This document shows positions 27,457 through 36,318 of a stretch of 36,320 nucleotides of DNA, piece after piece. Made by a program: the position numbers and the translations under genes. The notes beneath the pieces are model-generated. The model saw only the letters and a list, made by a program, of their open reading frames with translations. It was not told the origin of the DNA and did not search any database. Each line of letters begins with the position of its first letter. Positions within the stretch are counted from its first letter, which is position 1. The stretch is from an uncultured Cellvibrionales bacterium (GTDB taxonomy: Bacteria; Pseudomonadota; Gammaproteobacteria; Pseudomonadales; Cellvibrionaceae), in assembly GCA_913020395.1 (NCBI GenBank), contig CAJWCA010000006.1, forward strand, positions 1 to 36,320. The letters are read 5' to 3'.

Positions 27457-29597
27457 GGTGAATAGCGACGTGTCACGTGGGCTTCTAGCTCACTTCGTTT
27501 AAATAATACTGGACGCTCTTTTTGCTGCACAAATGTGTCCATTTGATCACTGTAGTGTGGCGACTGACTATCGAGGGTCGCAGAACCAAATTGATGGGAC
27601 GCTTCACTGTTTACCAAGCCGTTTTTGTCCCAGGCCACAAACATTAAAAAACCATCCCCGGCTTTGTTTTCTGTTTGACCCTGCTCATTGATCTCCTTTC
27701 CATACACCGCACGTAGAATATCCGGTCCGCCGCTGATCGCCAGATTTTTATCACCGCGTACCAGTCGCATAACATCCCCAAACGGGGTGTTGTATTTACC
27801 GTGATAATTGACCAGTTTGGTATGTGCTTGCAGGAAACTGGCCGTGACTTCGGAAAGCTCCACTGTTTTCCCTCTGGCTTTTTGAACGGGCTCTAAGGTC
27901 ATAATTGCCAATGCTGCCAACGTATTGTCTTTGTGAGTAGAGTAGTTCCACTCAGCTAAGGCCTGTCTGGCCTCTGTTTGCTGGGGAGTAAGTTGCTCCG
28001 CCAAATCCAGTTCCAGCCATCTCTTAAAATATTGAATTTGATTGGATTGGGGGTGATAACTCAGATTGTATTTAACCTCTTTTAATTCCTGTCCGCTTAT
28101 TGTGGGCATGGCAGACATCAGTGTTTCAATTTGCAACGCACGGTTGGTCTTGAAGGTTTCTATGCCCATAGAGCGTGGAAAGTCTTCCTGCTTCGCATCG
28201 TCGTTGCCGTCTGTGGCCATGAACGGTGGATTGTTGGCGTTATAAACCAAGCCGGATTCCGGATTTTTAGTTTTGGGCATCATGTCGTAGTCAAGATACC
28301 CTTGCCAAATTAGCTCCGACCGATCACCCGGTAGAATGTTTTCCCACTCCCAGCCAGAAATTCGTTTGGGAAACTTTGCATTGTAATAGTGTGCAATGTT
28401 TCCCTGTTTGTCAGCATAGATAAAATTGATACTGGGCATTGCATTCATTTTTAAGGCCGCTTCAAACTCCTCCTGGTTGTTCGCTTTGTTGGTAGCAAAC
28501 ATAAACTCCAGAGTGCGCACTTCATTCATGCCAGACCAACGGGCGGCATAAAGGCCGTGTTCAGTCTCCATTACGGGGCCGTGACGTGATATCTTGATTT
28601 CTTTTTTGAAGGTCCAGTGTAGCGGGCCAAGAAGTTTCACACGCATTTTGGTCGTCTTGGTTTCAAACGGATGCCACGCGCCATCCAACCAATATTCATA
28701 ATCATTTTCAGGGTTGATGGTCATTTTATAAAAATCGACCAGATCAGGTTTGTTCACCGTATTGGCCCAGCCCAGATTCTGGTTGTGCCCGTGAATGATC
28801 ACAGGCGCACCGGGAAAGGTAGAGCCCACCATGTTCCAACCCTCTTCGCTGTGAAGGCGCGCTTCATACCAGGCCACAGGCCCAGTCAATGGCTGGTGGC
28901 TATTGATGAGCAATCTTGTGAGCCCGTCTGACGAGCGATGTGGCGCAACGGCAATGCCCTGACTACCAATGGGGAGTGACTCGCTTGCCTGCCAGGTGAG
29001 GGCCGGATCATTTCTGGCCAGTTCATGGGGCTCGCTTGGGTCGATGAGTTCGCCGAGTGCCTGATCAAAACCATAAAACATAGGTGTTTTGAACGTGAAT
29101 CCCGCAATAATGTCCCGGGCGGTGGCGGGTAAAAAATAGCGGGATACAACATCGGGGTGTTGAGCGGCGTAAACATTGACACCGTCGGCATACGCCTGCG
29201 CAATGTCTTTAATCTTTTGGGGTACCTTGGAGTCATAGTGGGTATTAACCGTGTCCCACACTCCCATAAACTGCACAACAAAATCTGTTTCAACCGCACT
29301 AAAACCGTTTTCAGCGGCGAGTGTTCCGCGGGTCGCCATCAGCACGGTTTGAAGTGTTTGAAAGTCATCTTCGCTTTGTGCATACCCCAAACCAAAAGCT
29401 GTGTCGGTGTCTTGGTTTCCATAGATATGAGGAATCCCCAAATTGTCTCGCAATATTTCAACGTCATAGGCGTGCGCTTTGTCGATCAAGGGCTGAAGGG
29501 GTGGCAGCGAAGGCAAGTTGAAATAAGCAATGGGGAAGGCAAAAAGTGTAATTCCAGAAAGCACTTTTGCGCATAGGATCAAAATTTTTTTAAACAT
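27453..29597 (-). CDS. Penicillin acylase family protein (Ntn hydrolase, AHL-acylase-like)
   Basis: 714 aa; 'VEILRDNLGIPHIYGNQDTDTAFGLGYAQSEDDFQTLQTV' and 'LPIGSQGIAVAPHRSSDGLTRLLINSHQPLTGPVAWYEARLHSEEGWNMVGSTFPGAPVIIHGHNQNLGWANTVN'. Confidence 0.93.
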   Translation of the reverse strand: MFKKILILCAKVLSGITLFAFPIAYFNLPSLPPLQPLIDKAHAYDVEILRDNLGIPHIYGNQDTDTAFGLGYAQSEDDFQTLQTVLMATRGTLAAENGFSAVETDFVVQFMGVWDTVNTHYDSKVPQKIKDIAQAYADGVNVYAAQHPDVVSRYFLPATARDIIAGFTFKTPMFYGFDQALGELIDPSEPHELARNDPALTWQASESLPIGSQGIAVAPHRSSDGLTRLLINSHQPLTGPVAWYEARLHSEEGWNMVGSTFPGAPVIIHGHNQNLGWANTVNKPDLVDFYKMTINPENDYEYWLDGAWHPFETKTTKMRVKLLGPLHWTFKKEIKISRHGPVMETEHGLYAARWSGMNEVRTLEFMFATNKANNQEEFEAALKMNAMPSINFIYADKQGNIAHYYNAKFPKRISGWEWENILPGDRSELIWQGYLDYDMMPKTKNPESGLVYNANNPPFMATDGNDDAKQEDFPRSMGIETFKTNRALQIETLMSAMPTISGQELKEVKYNLSYHPQSNQIQYFKRWLELDLAEQLTPQQTEARQALAEWNYSTHKDNTLAALAIMTLEPVQKARGKTVELSEVTASFLQAHTKLVNYHGKYNTPFGDVMRLVRGDKNLAISGGPDILRAVYGKEINEQGQTENKAGDGFLMFVAWDKNGLVNSEASHQFGSATLDSQSPHYSDQMDTFVQQKERPVLFKRSELEAHVTRRYSP

Positions 29598-29691
29598 TAT
29601 TATGGTCTGACATTATTTGTTGAGATCAGCAGAATAACCAGTATCCCAAAGGAACACCAGTACGACCTTAAGGGGGTAAGAGGTCGTCAAC

Positions 29692-29705
29692 TTAATTGAG
29701 ATCAA
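29692..29705. promoter_or_regulatory. FNR/ANR-like site TTAAT-TGAG-ATCAA
   Basis: 9/10 matches to TTGAT-N4-ATCAA, about 100 bp upstream of the ompW-like start. Confidence 0.45.
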
Positions 29706-29777
29706 TATTGTGGTTTTTGTTTTCGTGTCCAATGGCGCTCGGCTCTGGGTGACTTTGCCCTGAATGGCCTTAACATA

Positions 29778-30497
29778 TTGATGAGCGAGAAAAAAATGAT
29801 TTCCTTTAAGCATTTGGTTATGGCAACGGCAGTTGCGGCGTCGATTTCTTCACCCTCCGCAAGCGCCCTGGAAGCAGGGGATGTAATTATTAGAACGGGC
29901 ACGACAACAGTAGACCCCCGGGAGAGCGGAAGCTCGGCGACCTTAAACGGGTCAGTGTTAAGCCTTGCGGGCGGCACCACAGAATTGGGTGTGAATAGCG
30001 ATACGCAGCTCGGTCTTACCGCCACCTATATGCTGTCGTCTCACTGGGGAGTAGAGTTACTTGCCGCAACACCATTTGAACATGTAGCCAGTGGCTTGGG
30101 TGAACTTGAGGGGCTGGACATTGCGGAGACAAAGCAGTTGCCTCCCACACTGAGTGCTATCTATTACTTCAATCCCCAAAGTCAGTTTAAAACCTATGTG
30201 GGGGCTGGTCTTAACTACACGGTATTCTTCAGTGAAGATATCACATCTGAGGCCGATGCCGCTCTCAGTGGACTGGGATTAACGGGAGCCGATGTGAACA
30301 TCGATGACTCTTGGGGTGTGTCTTTTCAAGCGGGTTTGGATGTTCAGATAGACAAGCAGTGGTCGTTCAATACGTCTGTGCGTTGGATCGACATTGATAC
30401 CGAAGCCAATATTAAATTTGATGACGGAAGCCGCATTGTTGCAGGCATTGATATTGACCCTCTGGTTTACACCGTCTCGGTCGGCTATCAATTTTAG
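29778..30497 (+). CDS. OmpW-family outer membrane protein
   Basis: 'AGDVIIRTGTTTVDPRE', 'DTQLGLTATYMLSSHWGVELLAATPFEHVASG', 'TKQLPPTLSAIYYFNPQSQFKTYVGAGLNYTVFF', C-terminal 'VYTVSVGYQF'. Start may be a downstream in-frame ATG (29796). Confidence 0.95.
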   Translation: MMSEKKMISFKHLVMATAVAASISSPSASALEAGDVIIRTGTTTVDPRESGSSATLNGSVLSLAGGTTELGVNSDTQLGLTATYMLSSHWGVELLAATPFEHVASGLGELEGLDIAETKQLPPTLSAIYYFNPQSQFKTYVGAGLNYTVFFSEDITSEADAALSGLGLTGADVNIDDSWGVSFQAGLDVQIDKQWSFNTSVRWIDIDTEANIKFDDGSRIVAGIDIDPLVYTVSVGYQF

Positions 30498-32617
30498 TTT
30501 ACTTGTAAGTAACCGAGGTATCGATCTCGAATCTGCTTCACATAATGCACCGGTTCAGAGCCGCGGACATAACCAAAGCGCGCTTTTTTATGGTACTGGG
30601 GTTTGGCCAAGAGCAGCATGGCTTCCTCCACGTGCCCGAACCAGCGGTTGGGATCTTTGCCGAGCTGGCCGGCTAGTCGCCGTGCGTCTCTGACGTGGCC
30701 TGCACCGGCATTATAAGCCGCCAGGGTAAAGAAGATGCGCTCCTGCAGGTCGAGTTCCCCAGGAAAACGTTGTTCTAACCAGTTCATATAAGCCATGCCA
30801 GCCGCGACGCCGTTTTCGGCTTGCTCGAGGTTTTTGTAACCCAGCTCGCGTGCTGTGCGAGGCATCACTTGCATCAAACCCCTGGCGCCTGCAAAAGATT
30901 TTGCCTTGGGTCGAAACTTACTCTCTTGATACATCTGCGACACAATGAGGCGCCAATCCATTCCGTACTGTTTGGCCAAGGGTTTTACCAAGTGGTCATA
31001 GGGAGACAAGTCTTCGCCGGCGAGTACACGGTCTGCTTGATGTTTGCGCATTTTGCGACTGTTTTTGAAATACTTGTTAAACGTGACATTGTAGAAAAGG
31101 CCGCGATATTCCTTTTTTATGAAGGCGTCTAGTTTTTCTTTCAGTTGAGTTTGGTCGGGGCGTAAACCCCAGGCGATATTGGCTTTTTGTTCGCTATTGG
31201 CATTCAATTCAATATTCAATTGAATGTCGTCTCGATGGGCGGTTTCGATAGCCAATAGATGGCTGTCTACTGCGGCAAAGTCAAAGTCACCGGCCACCAA
31301 CTTATCAATCAATGATTCAGTGGTGGTTTTGGGGTATTCCTTTAATTGGAATTGAATCCCCTGATCTTGTAATGCTTTAAATGCGCCATAAAAAACTGTT
31401 TCAGGGTTGACCCCAATCGTCTGTGTGGCCAATTGTTCGACGGCGGTGACGGAGGGGCCACCTTTGCGCCCCACCAATTGTTCGCTGACTTTTAAATAGG
31501 GGCGACTAAACTGTAGGCCCATTGATTCACGTTCGAGGGATTGCGTGAGTGATGCGGCGATCACGTCCCCTTCACCTTCTTGCAGGGCGGTGATAAGTTC
31601 CGGAATACTGTCTTTCAGTATCACGGCAATTTGCAACTGATTTTCTTCGGCAAATTTCTTTGTCAGGTCCAGGTCAAAACCCATCAGCTCGCCGCGCCAC
31701 ATAAAATAACTGGCCGGGTTGTTGAGTGTTAACATGCGCAATCGGCCGCGCTGTTTAATGTCTGCCCAGCTGCGTTGATCCCGCTCATTTGCCGAGGCCT
31801 GCAGATGGTGTGAGACTAAAAACTCGTTGAGCTTATTCCGTAGTTCGGGGCTACTAATTCGGGTTGCCCAAGCGATGGGTCGATGGCGCTTCAGCACCAA
31901 GCTGGAGCGCAAATTGGGGTAGTCCAGTAGCAAACGTTTAGCCACATCGCTGTCTAACACAGTTGCTTGTATCTCTCCGGATTCGATGGCATTCAATCGG
32001 TCTTTGTCACTGGTGCCCGGTTTGGCAAGGCTAAGGTTGAGTGACAATTCATGTTTTTCTGACAAGGTTTGAAGGGTATCTAAATACGCGGTGCTTTCAG
32101 GGACAGAGAGCGAGAGTGTGCTCAACAGGGCGGGTTCTTCTATGGCATCTTCAGCGCGGCTGATGAGTAGTTCACTAATTTTGTTGATAGGGCGTGAAAA
32201 AAGCACCTGTTCCTGTCGAGAGGGGGTGACAGTCATGTTGGTGACGATAACATCGCCTTCGCCCCGCTGCAGAGTAGGTATCAACGCAGAAAAATCATCG
32301 ACATAAACCCACTGAACCGTGAGTTGAAGGTGCTGGGCAAAAGCTTCGGCAATTTGTTGATAGTGTTGAGCTGGAATGCCGTCACGGGGAAGAGCCGTGG
32401 TGCCGTCAAAGCGCGGTGCAATCAGCCGCAATGTACCGCGTTCGCCAATAGCTTTCAGATCTCCTAACTCGACGTAAGCTTCAGGTTCCGGGTTGGAAAC
32501 CTGTAGGTTATGTTCTTGAGGGTCTGTTTCCTGTGCGCAACCGACGAGTAAAAGAACAATCGCGGTCAACAGTCCGAGGGTGTGTGTTTTCAAGCTAATT
32601 TTTTTTCGGGTCCACAT
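30494..32617 (-). CDS. MltF-like membrane-bound lytic transglycosylase with tandem SBP_bac_3 domains
   Basis: Lipobox 'LLVGCAQ'; two substrate-binding segments; C-terminal SLT 'DWRLIVSQMYQESKFRPKAKSFAGARGLMQVMPRTARELGY...AAYNAGAGHVRDARRLA'. Confidence 0.92.
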   Translation of the reverse strand: MWTRKKISLKTHTLGLLTAIVLLLVGCAQETDPQEHNLQVSNPEPEAYVELGDLKAIGERGTLRLIAPRFDGTTALPRDGIPAQHYQQIAEAFAQHLQLTVQWVYVDDFSALIPTLQRGEGDVIVTNMTVTPSRQEQVLFSRPINKISELLISRAEDAIEEPALLSTLSLSVPESTAYLDTLQTLSEKHELSLNLSLAKPGTSDKDRLNAIESGEIQATVLDSDVAKRLLLDYPNLRSSLVLKRHRPIAWATRISSPELRNKLNEFLVSHHLQASANERDQRSWADIKQRGRLRMLTLNNPASYFMWRGELMGFDLDLTKKFAEENQLQIAVILKDSIPELITALQEGEGDVIAASLTQSLERESMGLQFSRPYLKVSEQLVGRKGGPSVTAVEQLATQTIGVNPETVFYGAFKALQDQGIQFQLKEYPKTTTESLIDKLVAGDFDFAAVDSHLLAIETAHRDDIQLNIELNANSEQKANIAWGLRPDQTQLKEKLDAFIKKEYRGLFYNVTFNKYFKNSRKMRKHQADRVLAGEDLSPYDHLVKPLAKQYGMDWRLIVSQMYQESKFRPKAKSFAGARGLMQVMPRTARELGYKNLEQAENGVAAGMAYMNWLEQRFPGELDLQERIFFTLAAYNAGAGHVRDARRLAGQLGKDPNRWFGHVEEAMLLLAKPQYHKKARFGYVRGSEPVHYVKQIRDRYLGYLQVN

Positions 32618-32802
32618 GGTTTTAATCTATTCATTGTTTTGCCAAGGATTTTCGCAGTTTTCCTCACGTTTGTCCCGCTTGCTGTGAACTTGCCCTTTGG
32701 CTCAGAGGGTTTGTTTAAATTGAACGGTAGAATGATAGGTCTCAAAAAGGTAATGTATGGCTCCAATTATTTACATTTGAAATCCCATGAGGCCAGTGAG
32801 CG

Positions 32803-33657
32803 ATGAGCGAAACAAAGGAGTATGTTCCACCCAGTGTCTGGACCTGGGATACGGAAAGTGGCGGTAATTTTGCCAACATCAACCGCCCGATCGCAGGCTC
32901 CACTCACGAGAAGAGCCTGCCAGTTGGCAAGCACCCCCTGCAGTTGTATTCACTGGGCACACCCAACGGCGTAAAGGTCACCGTCTTGTTGGAGGAGCTG
33001 CTGGCACTGGGTAAATCGGATGCAGAATACGATGCCTGGCTTGTCAACATTGGCGAAGGTGAGCAGTTTGGCAGTGGGTTCACCGAGATCAATCCAAATT
33101 CTAAAATCCCTGCTTTGGTTGACCATAGTACCTCTCCGGCAATACGTGTATTTGAGTCGGGCGCGATAATGGTTTATCTGGCGGAAAAGTATAATGCCTT
33201 TCTGCCAAAAGAAGCTTCTGCGAGAGCGGAGTGTATGTCGTGGTTGTTCTGGCAAGTAGGTAGTGGGCCTTTCTTGGGTGGCGGCTTTGGTCATTTCTAT
33301 GCTTATGCGCCGGAGAAACTGGAGTACCCCATCAATCGTTATGCCATGGAAGTGAAACGACAGTTAGATGTGCTAGACCGCAACCTGGCTGAACGCCGCT
33401 ATCTTTGCGGCAGCGAATACAATATTGCCGATATGGCCAATTACGCTTGGTATGGGGCATTGGTAGAGGGAAAACTATATTCCGCGGGCGAATTCCTGGA
33501 TGTAGAGTCCTATCGCAATGTGATCCGGTGGAGCAGGGATATTGGAGAGCGCCCGGCAGTACAGCGTGGCCGGCGGGTCAATCGTGCGTGGGGCGCTGAG
33601 GAGCTACGTGTGCCTGAACGGCACGATGCCAGTGACTTTGAGCTTGAGCCGGCCTAA
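32803..33657 (+). CDS. yghU: Glutathione-dependent disulfide-bond oxidoreductase / GST (YghU-like)
   Basis: 284 aa; 'YVPPSVWTWDTESGGNFANINRPIAGSTHEKSLPVGKHPLQLYSLGTPNGVKVTVLLEELL' strongly resembles YghU. Confidence 0.93.
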   Translation: MSETKEYVPPSVWTWDTESGGNFANINRPIAGSTHEKSLPVGKHPLQLYSLGTPNGVKVTVLLEELLALGKSDAEYDAWLVNIGEGEQFGSGFTEINPNSKIPALVDHSTSPAIRVFESGAIMVYLAEKYNAFLPKEASARAECMSWLFWQVGSGPFLGGGFGHFYAYAPEKLEYPINRYAMEVKRQLDVLDRNLAERRYLCGSEYNIADMANYAWYGALVEGKLYSAGEFLDVESYRNVIRWSRDIGERPAVQRGRRVNRAWGAEELRVPERHDASDFELEPA

Positions 33658-33672
33658 GTGAAGGGGGCGCTC

Positions 33673-33704
33673 GCGGGCCTGCAGTACTGTTCGGCCCGTT
33701 TTTT
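33673..33704 (+). terminator. Rho-independent terminator after the yghU-like gene
   Basis: CGGGCC (33674-33679) pairs with GGCCCG (33693-33698), followed by TTTTTT (33699-33704). Confidence 0.85.
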
Positions 33705-33841
33705 GAGCACCCTAACAAAGTAGTTGACTTGTTTGGCGCCTTATTCAACAATTGTGGGCTAAGGCGGGGCTCAAAATCAGGCCCCGCAGCGCAAAATGAT
33801 GGCTTTCATATCATCAGAGCCGGTTGGCAATCCCTTCCTCC

Positions 33842-33925
33842 GCTCCGCGAACAGGCAAACCCGTGGTAACTCGGGGACGCAAAACCAGTGCCCAGCAGGT
33901 GGGTCGAACGGTTACCGACAGGAGC
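33842..33925 (+). ncRNA. Cyclic-di-GMP-I (GEMM-I) riboswitch aptamer
   Basis: P1 GCTCC (33842-33846)/GGAGC (33921-33925); conserved 'ACAGGCAAACC', P2 'CCCGtGGTAACtCGGG' with GTAA (GNRA) tetraloop, 'GGGACGCAAAACC', P3 'GCCCA-gcagg-TGGGT', and 3' 'GGTTACCGA'. Confidence 0.9.
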
Positions 33926-34090
33926 TATGCAACGTATTAGTAAAAACTAGAAGTTAACCCGTATTTTACTGAACTCATCACACTCTGTGTGGCTGGTATT
34001 TTTTTGCCTGTTTCTTTGGTCGGGGTGCTTGCGTGCATATCTTATATCCTGTGTGACATGAGTGAATTAATTCAATAATCGGAAGATTGA

Positions 34091-34447
34091 ATGATGAGTG
34101 TTGATCGGCGTAGAAGCGCCAGAGTTGTTGTGAATTGCGAAATGGCAATTAAACTCGACGGTGAAACATTTAACTGCCAGGTTCGCAACATTGCTGGAAC
34201 CGGTGTTCTGGCCCGTGTTCATGCGGGCAATACCTTGAGGCTGAATGAGCTTGAAGAGGTCGGTTGCTGGCTGGAGTATCAGGGCAAGGGTTTTGAGGCC
34301 TGGTGCAGAGTCGTCAGGGTGACCGGTTGGGATGTGGCATTGCTATTTTTGGACCTGGGTAAGGAGCAGATGTCTTTCCTTGAGGAAATAACAAAAGAAA
34401 GCCCCCAAGATCAACGGGAGTTGGAAAGTTCATACCTTTTTGAGTGA
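34091..34447 (+). CDS. PilZ-domain protein
   Basis: 118 aa; 'RRSARVVVNCEMAIKL...CQVRNIAGTGVLARVHAG...GCWLEYQGKGFEAWCRVVRVTGWDVALLFLDLGKEQ': RxxxR present, second motif NxAxxG rather than [D/N]xSxxG. Confidence 0.85.
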   Translation: MMSVDRRRSARVVVNCEMAIKLDGETFNCQVRNIAGTGVLARVHAGNTLRLNELEEVGCWLEYQGKGFEAWCRVVRVTGWDVALLFLDLGKEQMSFLEEITKESPQDQRELESSYLFE

Positions 34448-34530
34448 TAGCAATCTAGTATTACAATGTCTGTTAGTCTAACTGCTCTGTGGATAATTTA
34501 ATGGTATGTAATCCTTGTGGTTTCAAGGGA

Positions 34531-35613
34531 ATGAAAACACTACTTGTAGGCGTATTGTTGACCTTGGCTTCGGCTTCGAAAGCCGAGTGGGATGCGCTGG
34601 TTTTCTCCGATGTGATGGCCAGCCATGTTGATGGCGAACACTTCTCTGAAAAAAATGTAAAACCCTCAATTGATCTCTTTGTATCGGGGAAAAAAGGGCC
34701 GCTGCTTGTCTTGATGGAAGGGTTTGCGTCTGAAAAGGCCCAGCACATGGAGCGATTTCAGCTGGGGCTGAACGTCACTGATTCCTCGAGGTTTTGGCTT
34801 GGGCGCCATCACACTCCCTTTGGCTACTGGCATACACAATACCACCACGGGACCTACCTGCAGACCTCCGCCAGCCGCCCGGCCCTGGTTGAGTTGGGAG
34901 GGGCTGGCGGGATTCTCCCCAGTCACACCACCGGTGGGTTGTTTGAGGTGGAGGTAGAGAGCCAGGAGGCTGCCTGGCATTACGCAGTGTCGCTTGGGTA
35001 TTCTTCACAGCTGAGTACTTCCGGGGGCGGGCATCACGGTGGTGGTGCGATATCGTTGAATGACTTTGACCTATTAAATCCAAAAGCCGGCGACCATGAC
35101 ATGAGTGCTGCGTTTAGGCTGGCCTATCTGCCCAGCGCGTTGGAAGAGACCCAGTTGGGCGCGTTTTGGATGCAGACCGATATCACTCTAAATGAGTCTG
35201 CGCGTGACGATCTCGGGGTAATGCCCAATCAGCATATCAGTTTGGATATTGCCGGGGTGTTTGCCAACGTTGATTGGAGCGCTGTCAGGCTGATCGGGGA
35301 ATGGTATTACCTGGAGACCGAAGTGCCTGAGCAGTCGATCATCCATCGTTCCCAGTTTTCCGCGGCTTACCTACAGCTAGAATACTCTCACAATGAACGT
35401 TGGACACCTTACATCAGGTTTGACCACACCTCCGGAGATGAAGGGGACCCCTATCTGCATCTATTGAAAGCTTATCCGCGCAGTGGTCAGGCATTGGGGG
35501 TGCGCTATGACATTGCCTCCCGGCATGCGTTCAAATTGGAATATACCTATCGAGAGTTTGAGCACAGTGATAGCGGCCGCTGGTTGCTGAGTTGGAGCAC
35601 GGCCTGGCCATGA
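34531..35613 (+). CDS. Outer-membrane beta-barrel (porin-like) protein of unknown function
   Basis: Start ATG at 34531 after AAGGGA; signal peptide 'MKTLLVGVLLTLASASKA'; alternating strands such as 'FQLGLNVTDSSRFWLGRHHTPFGYWHTQYHHGTYLQ' and 'HAFKLEYTYREFEH'. Confidence 0.75.
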   Translation: MKTLLVGVLLTLASASKAEWDALVFSDVMASHVDGEHFSEKNVKPSIDLFVSGKKGPLLVLMEGFASEKAQHMERFQLGLNVTDSSRFWLGRHHTPFGYWHTQYHHGTYLQTSASRPALVELGGAGGILPSHTTGGLFEVEVESQEAAWHYAVSLGYSSQLSTSGGGHHGGGAISLNDFDLLNPKAGDHDMSAAFRLAYLPSALEETQLGAFWMQTDITLNESARDDLGVMPNQHISLDIAGVFANVDWSAVRLIGEWYYLETEVPEQSIIHRSQFSAAYLQLEYSHNERWTPYIRFDHTSGDEGDPYLHLLKAYPRSGQALGVRYDIASRHAFKLEYTYREFEHSDSGRWLLSWSTAWP

Positions 35614-36068
35614 ACGCCCGGCGAATGAGAATGGCAATTGTGTTTATTGGCCTGGTGATTTCACTGGGGGGGCTGCCCCGTGTGATCGCAGGTGAGTTCG
35701 TGCTTGTTGGCGCTGTCTCTCCTGATCGCGATCCTTTTACGCTGTATGAGATCCGCAAGATTTTTCTAGGTCACTCTGTTGAGCGTGATGGCGCCCGAAT
35801 AAAAGGCGTCATTAATGTGGCGGATGAAGACAATTACTCCGTTTTTCTACAGAAATTGATTCACCTGTCGGCAAAAGACTACGAAAGGCGTTTGGTCTCA
35901 AGAACCTTCCGCACGGGCGTGTCTTCGGTTTCAAAAGCAGAAACGTTTGCAGAACTGAAATTGACATTGTTGGCTGATGCGTCAGCTATTTCAGTAGTGC
36001 GCAGTGATCAGCTTGAAGGGAGTGATGGCCTCGAAGTTATACAGGTTCTCTGGAAGGTAGAAGATTGA
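35592..36068 (+). CDS. PstS-like phosphate ABC transporter substrate-binding family protein
   Basis: 158 aa; signal peptide then 'FVLVGAVSPDRDPFTLYEIRKIFLGHSVERDGARIKGVIN...FLQKLIHLSAKDYERRLVSRTFRTG'; overlaps the barrel gene 3' end by 22 bp if this start is right. Confidence 0.7.
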   Translation: MEHGLAMNARRMRMAIVFIGLVISLGGLPRVIAGEFVLVGAVSPDRDPFTLYEIRKIFLGHSVERDGARIKGVINVADEDNYSVFLQKLIHLSAKDYERRLVSRTFRTGVSSVSKAETFAELKLTLLADASAISVVRSDQLEGSDGLEVIQVLWKVED

Positions 36069-36096
36069 CAGTCGATTCTACAGAGGCGCACAAGAC

Positions 36097-36318
<222 letters not shown>

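Noticed and set aside
29157-29576. 139-aa plus-strand ORF antisense to the acylase N-terminus
   Set aside because: Mirror of a well supported coding region, no independent features.
34570-34586. Hairpin TCGGCTT-CGA-AAGCCGA in the barrel gene
   Set aside because: Inside the signal-peptide coding sequence and explained by codon composition; no T-run.
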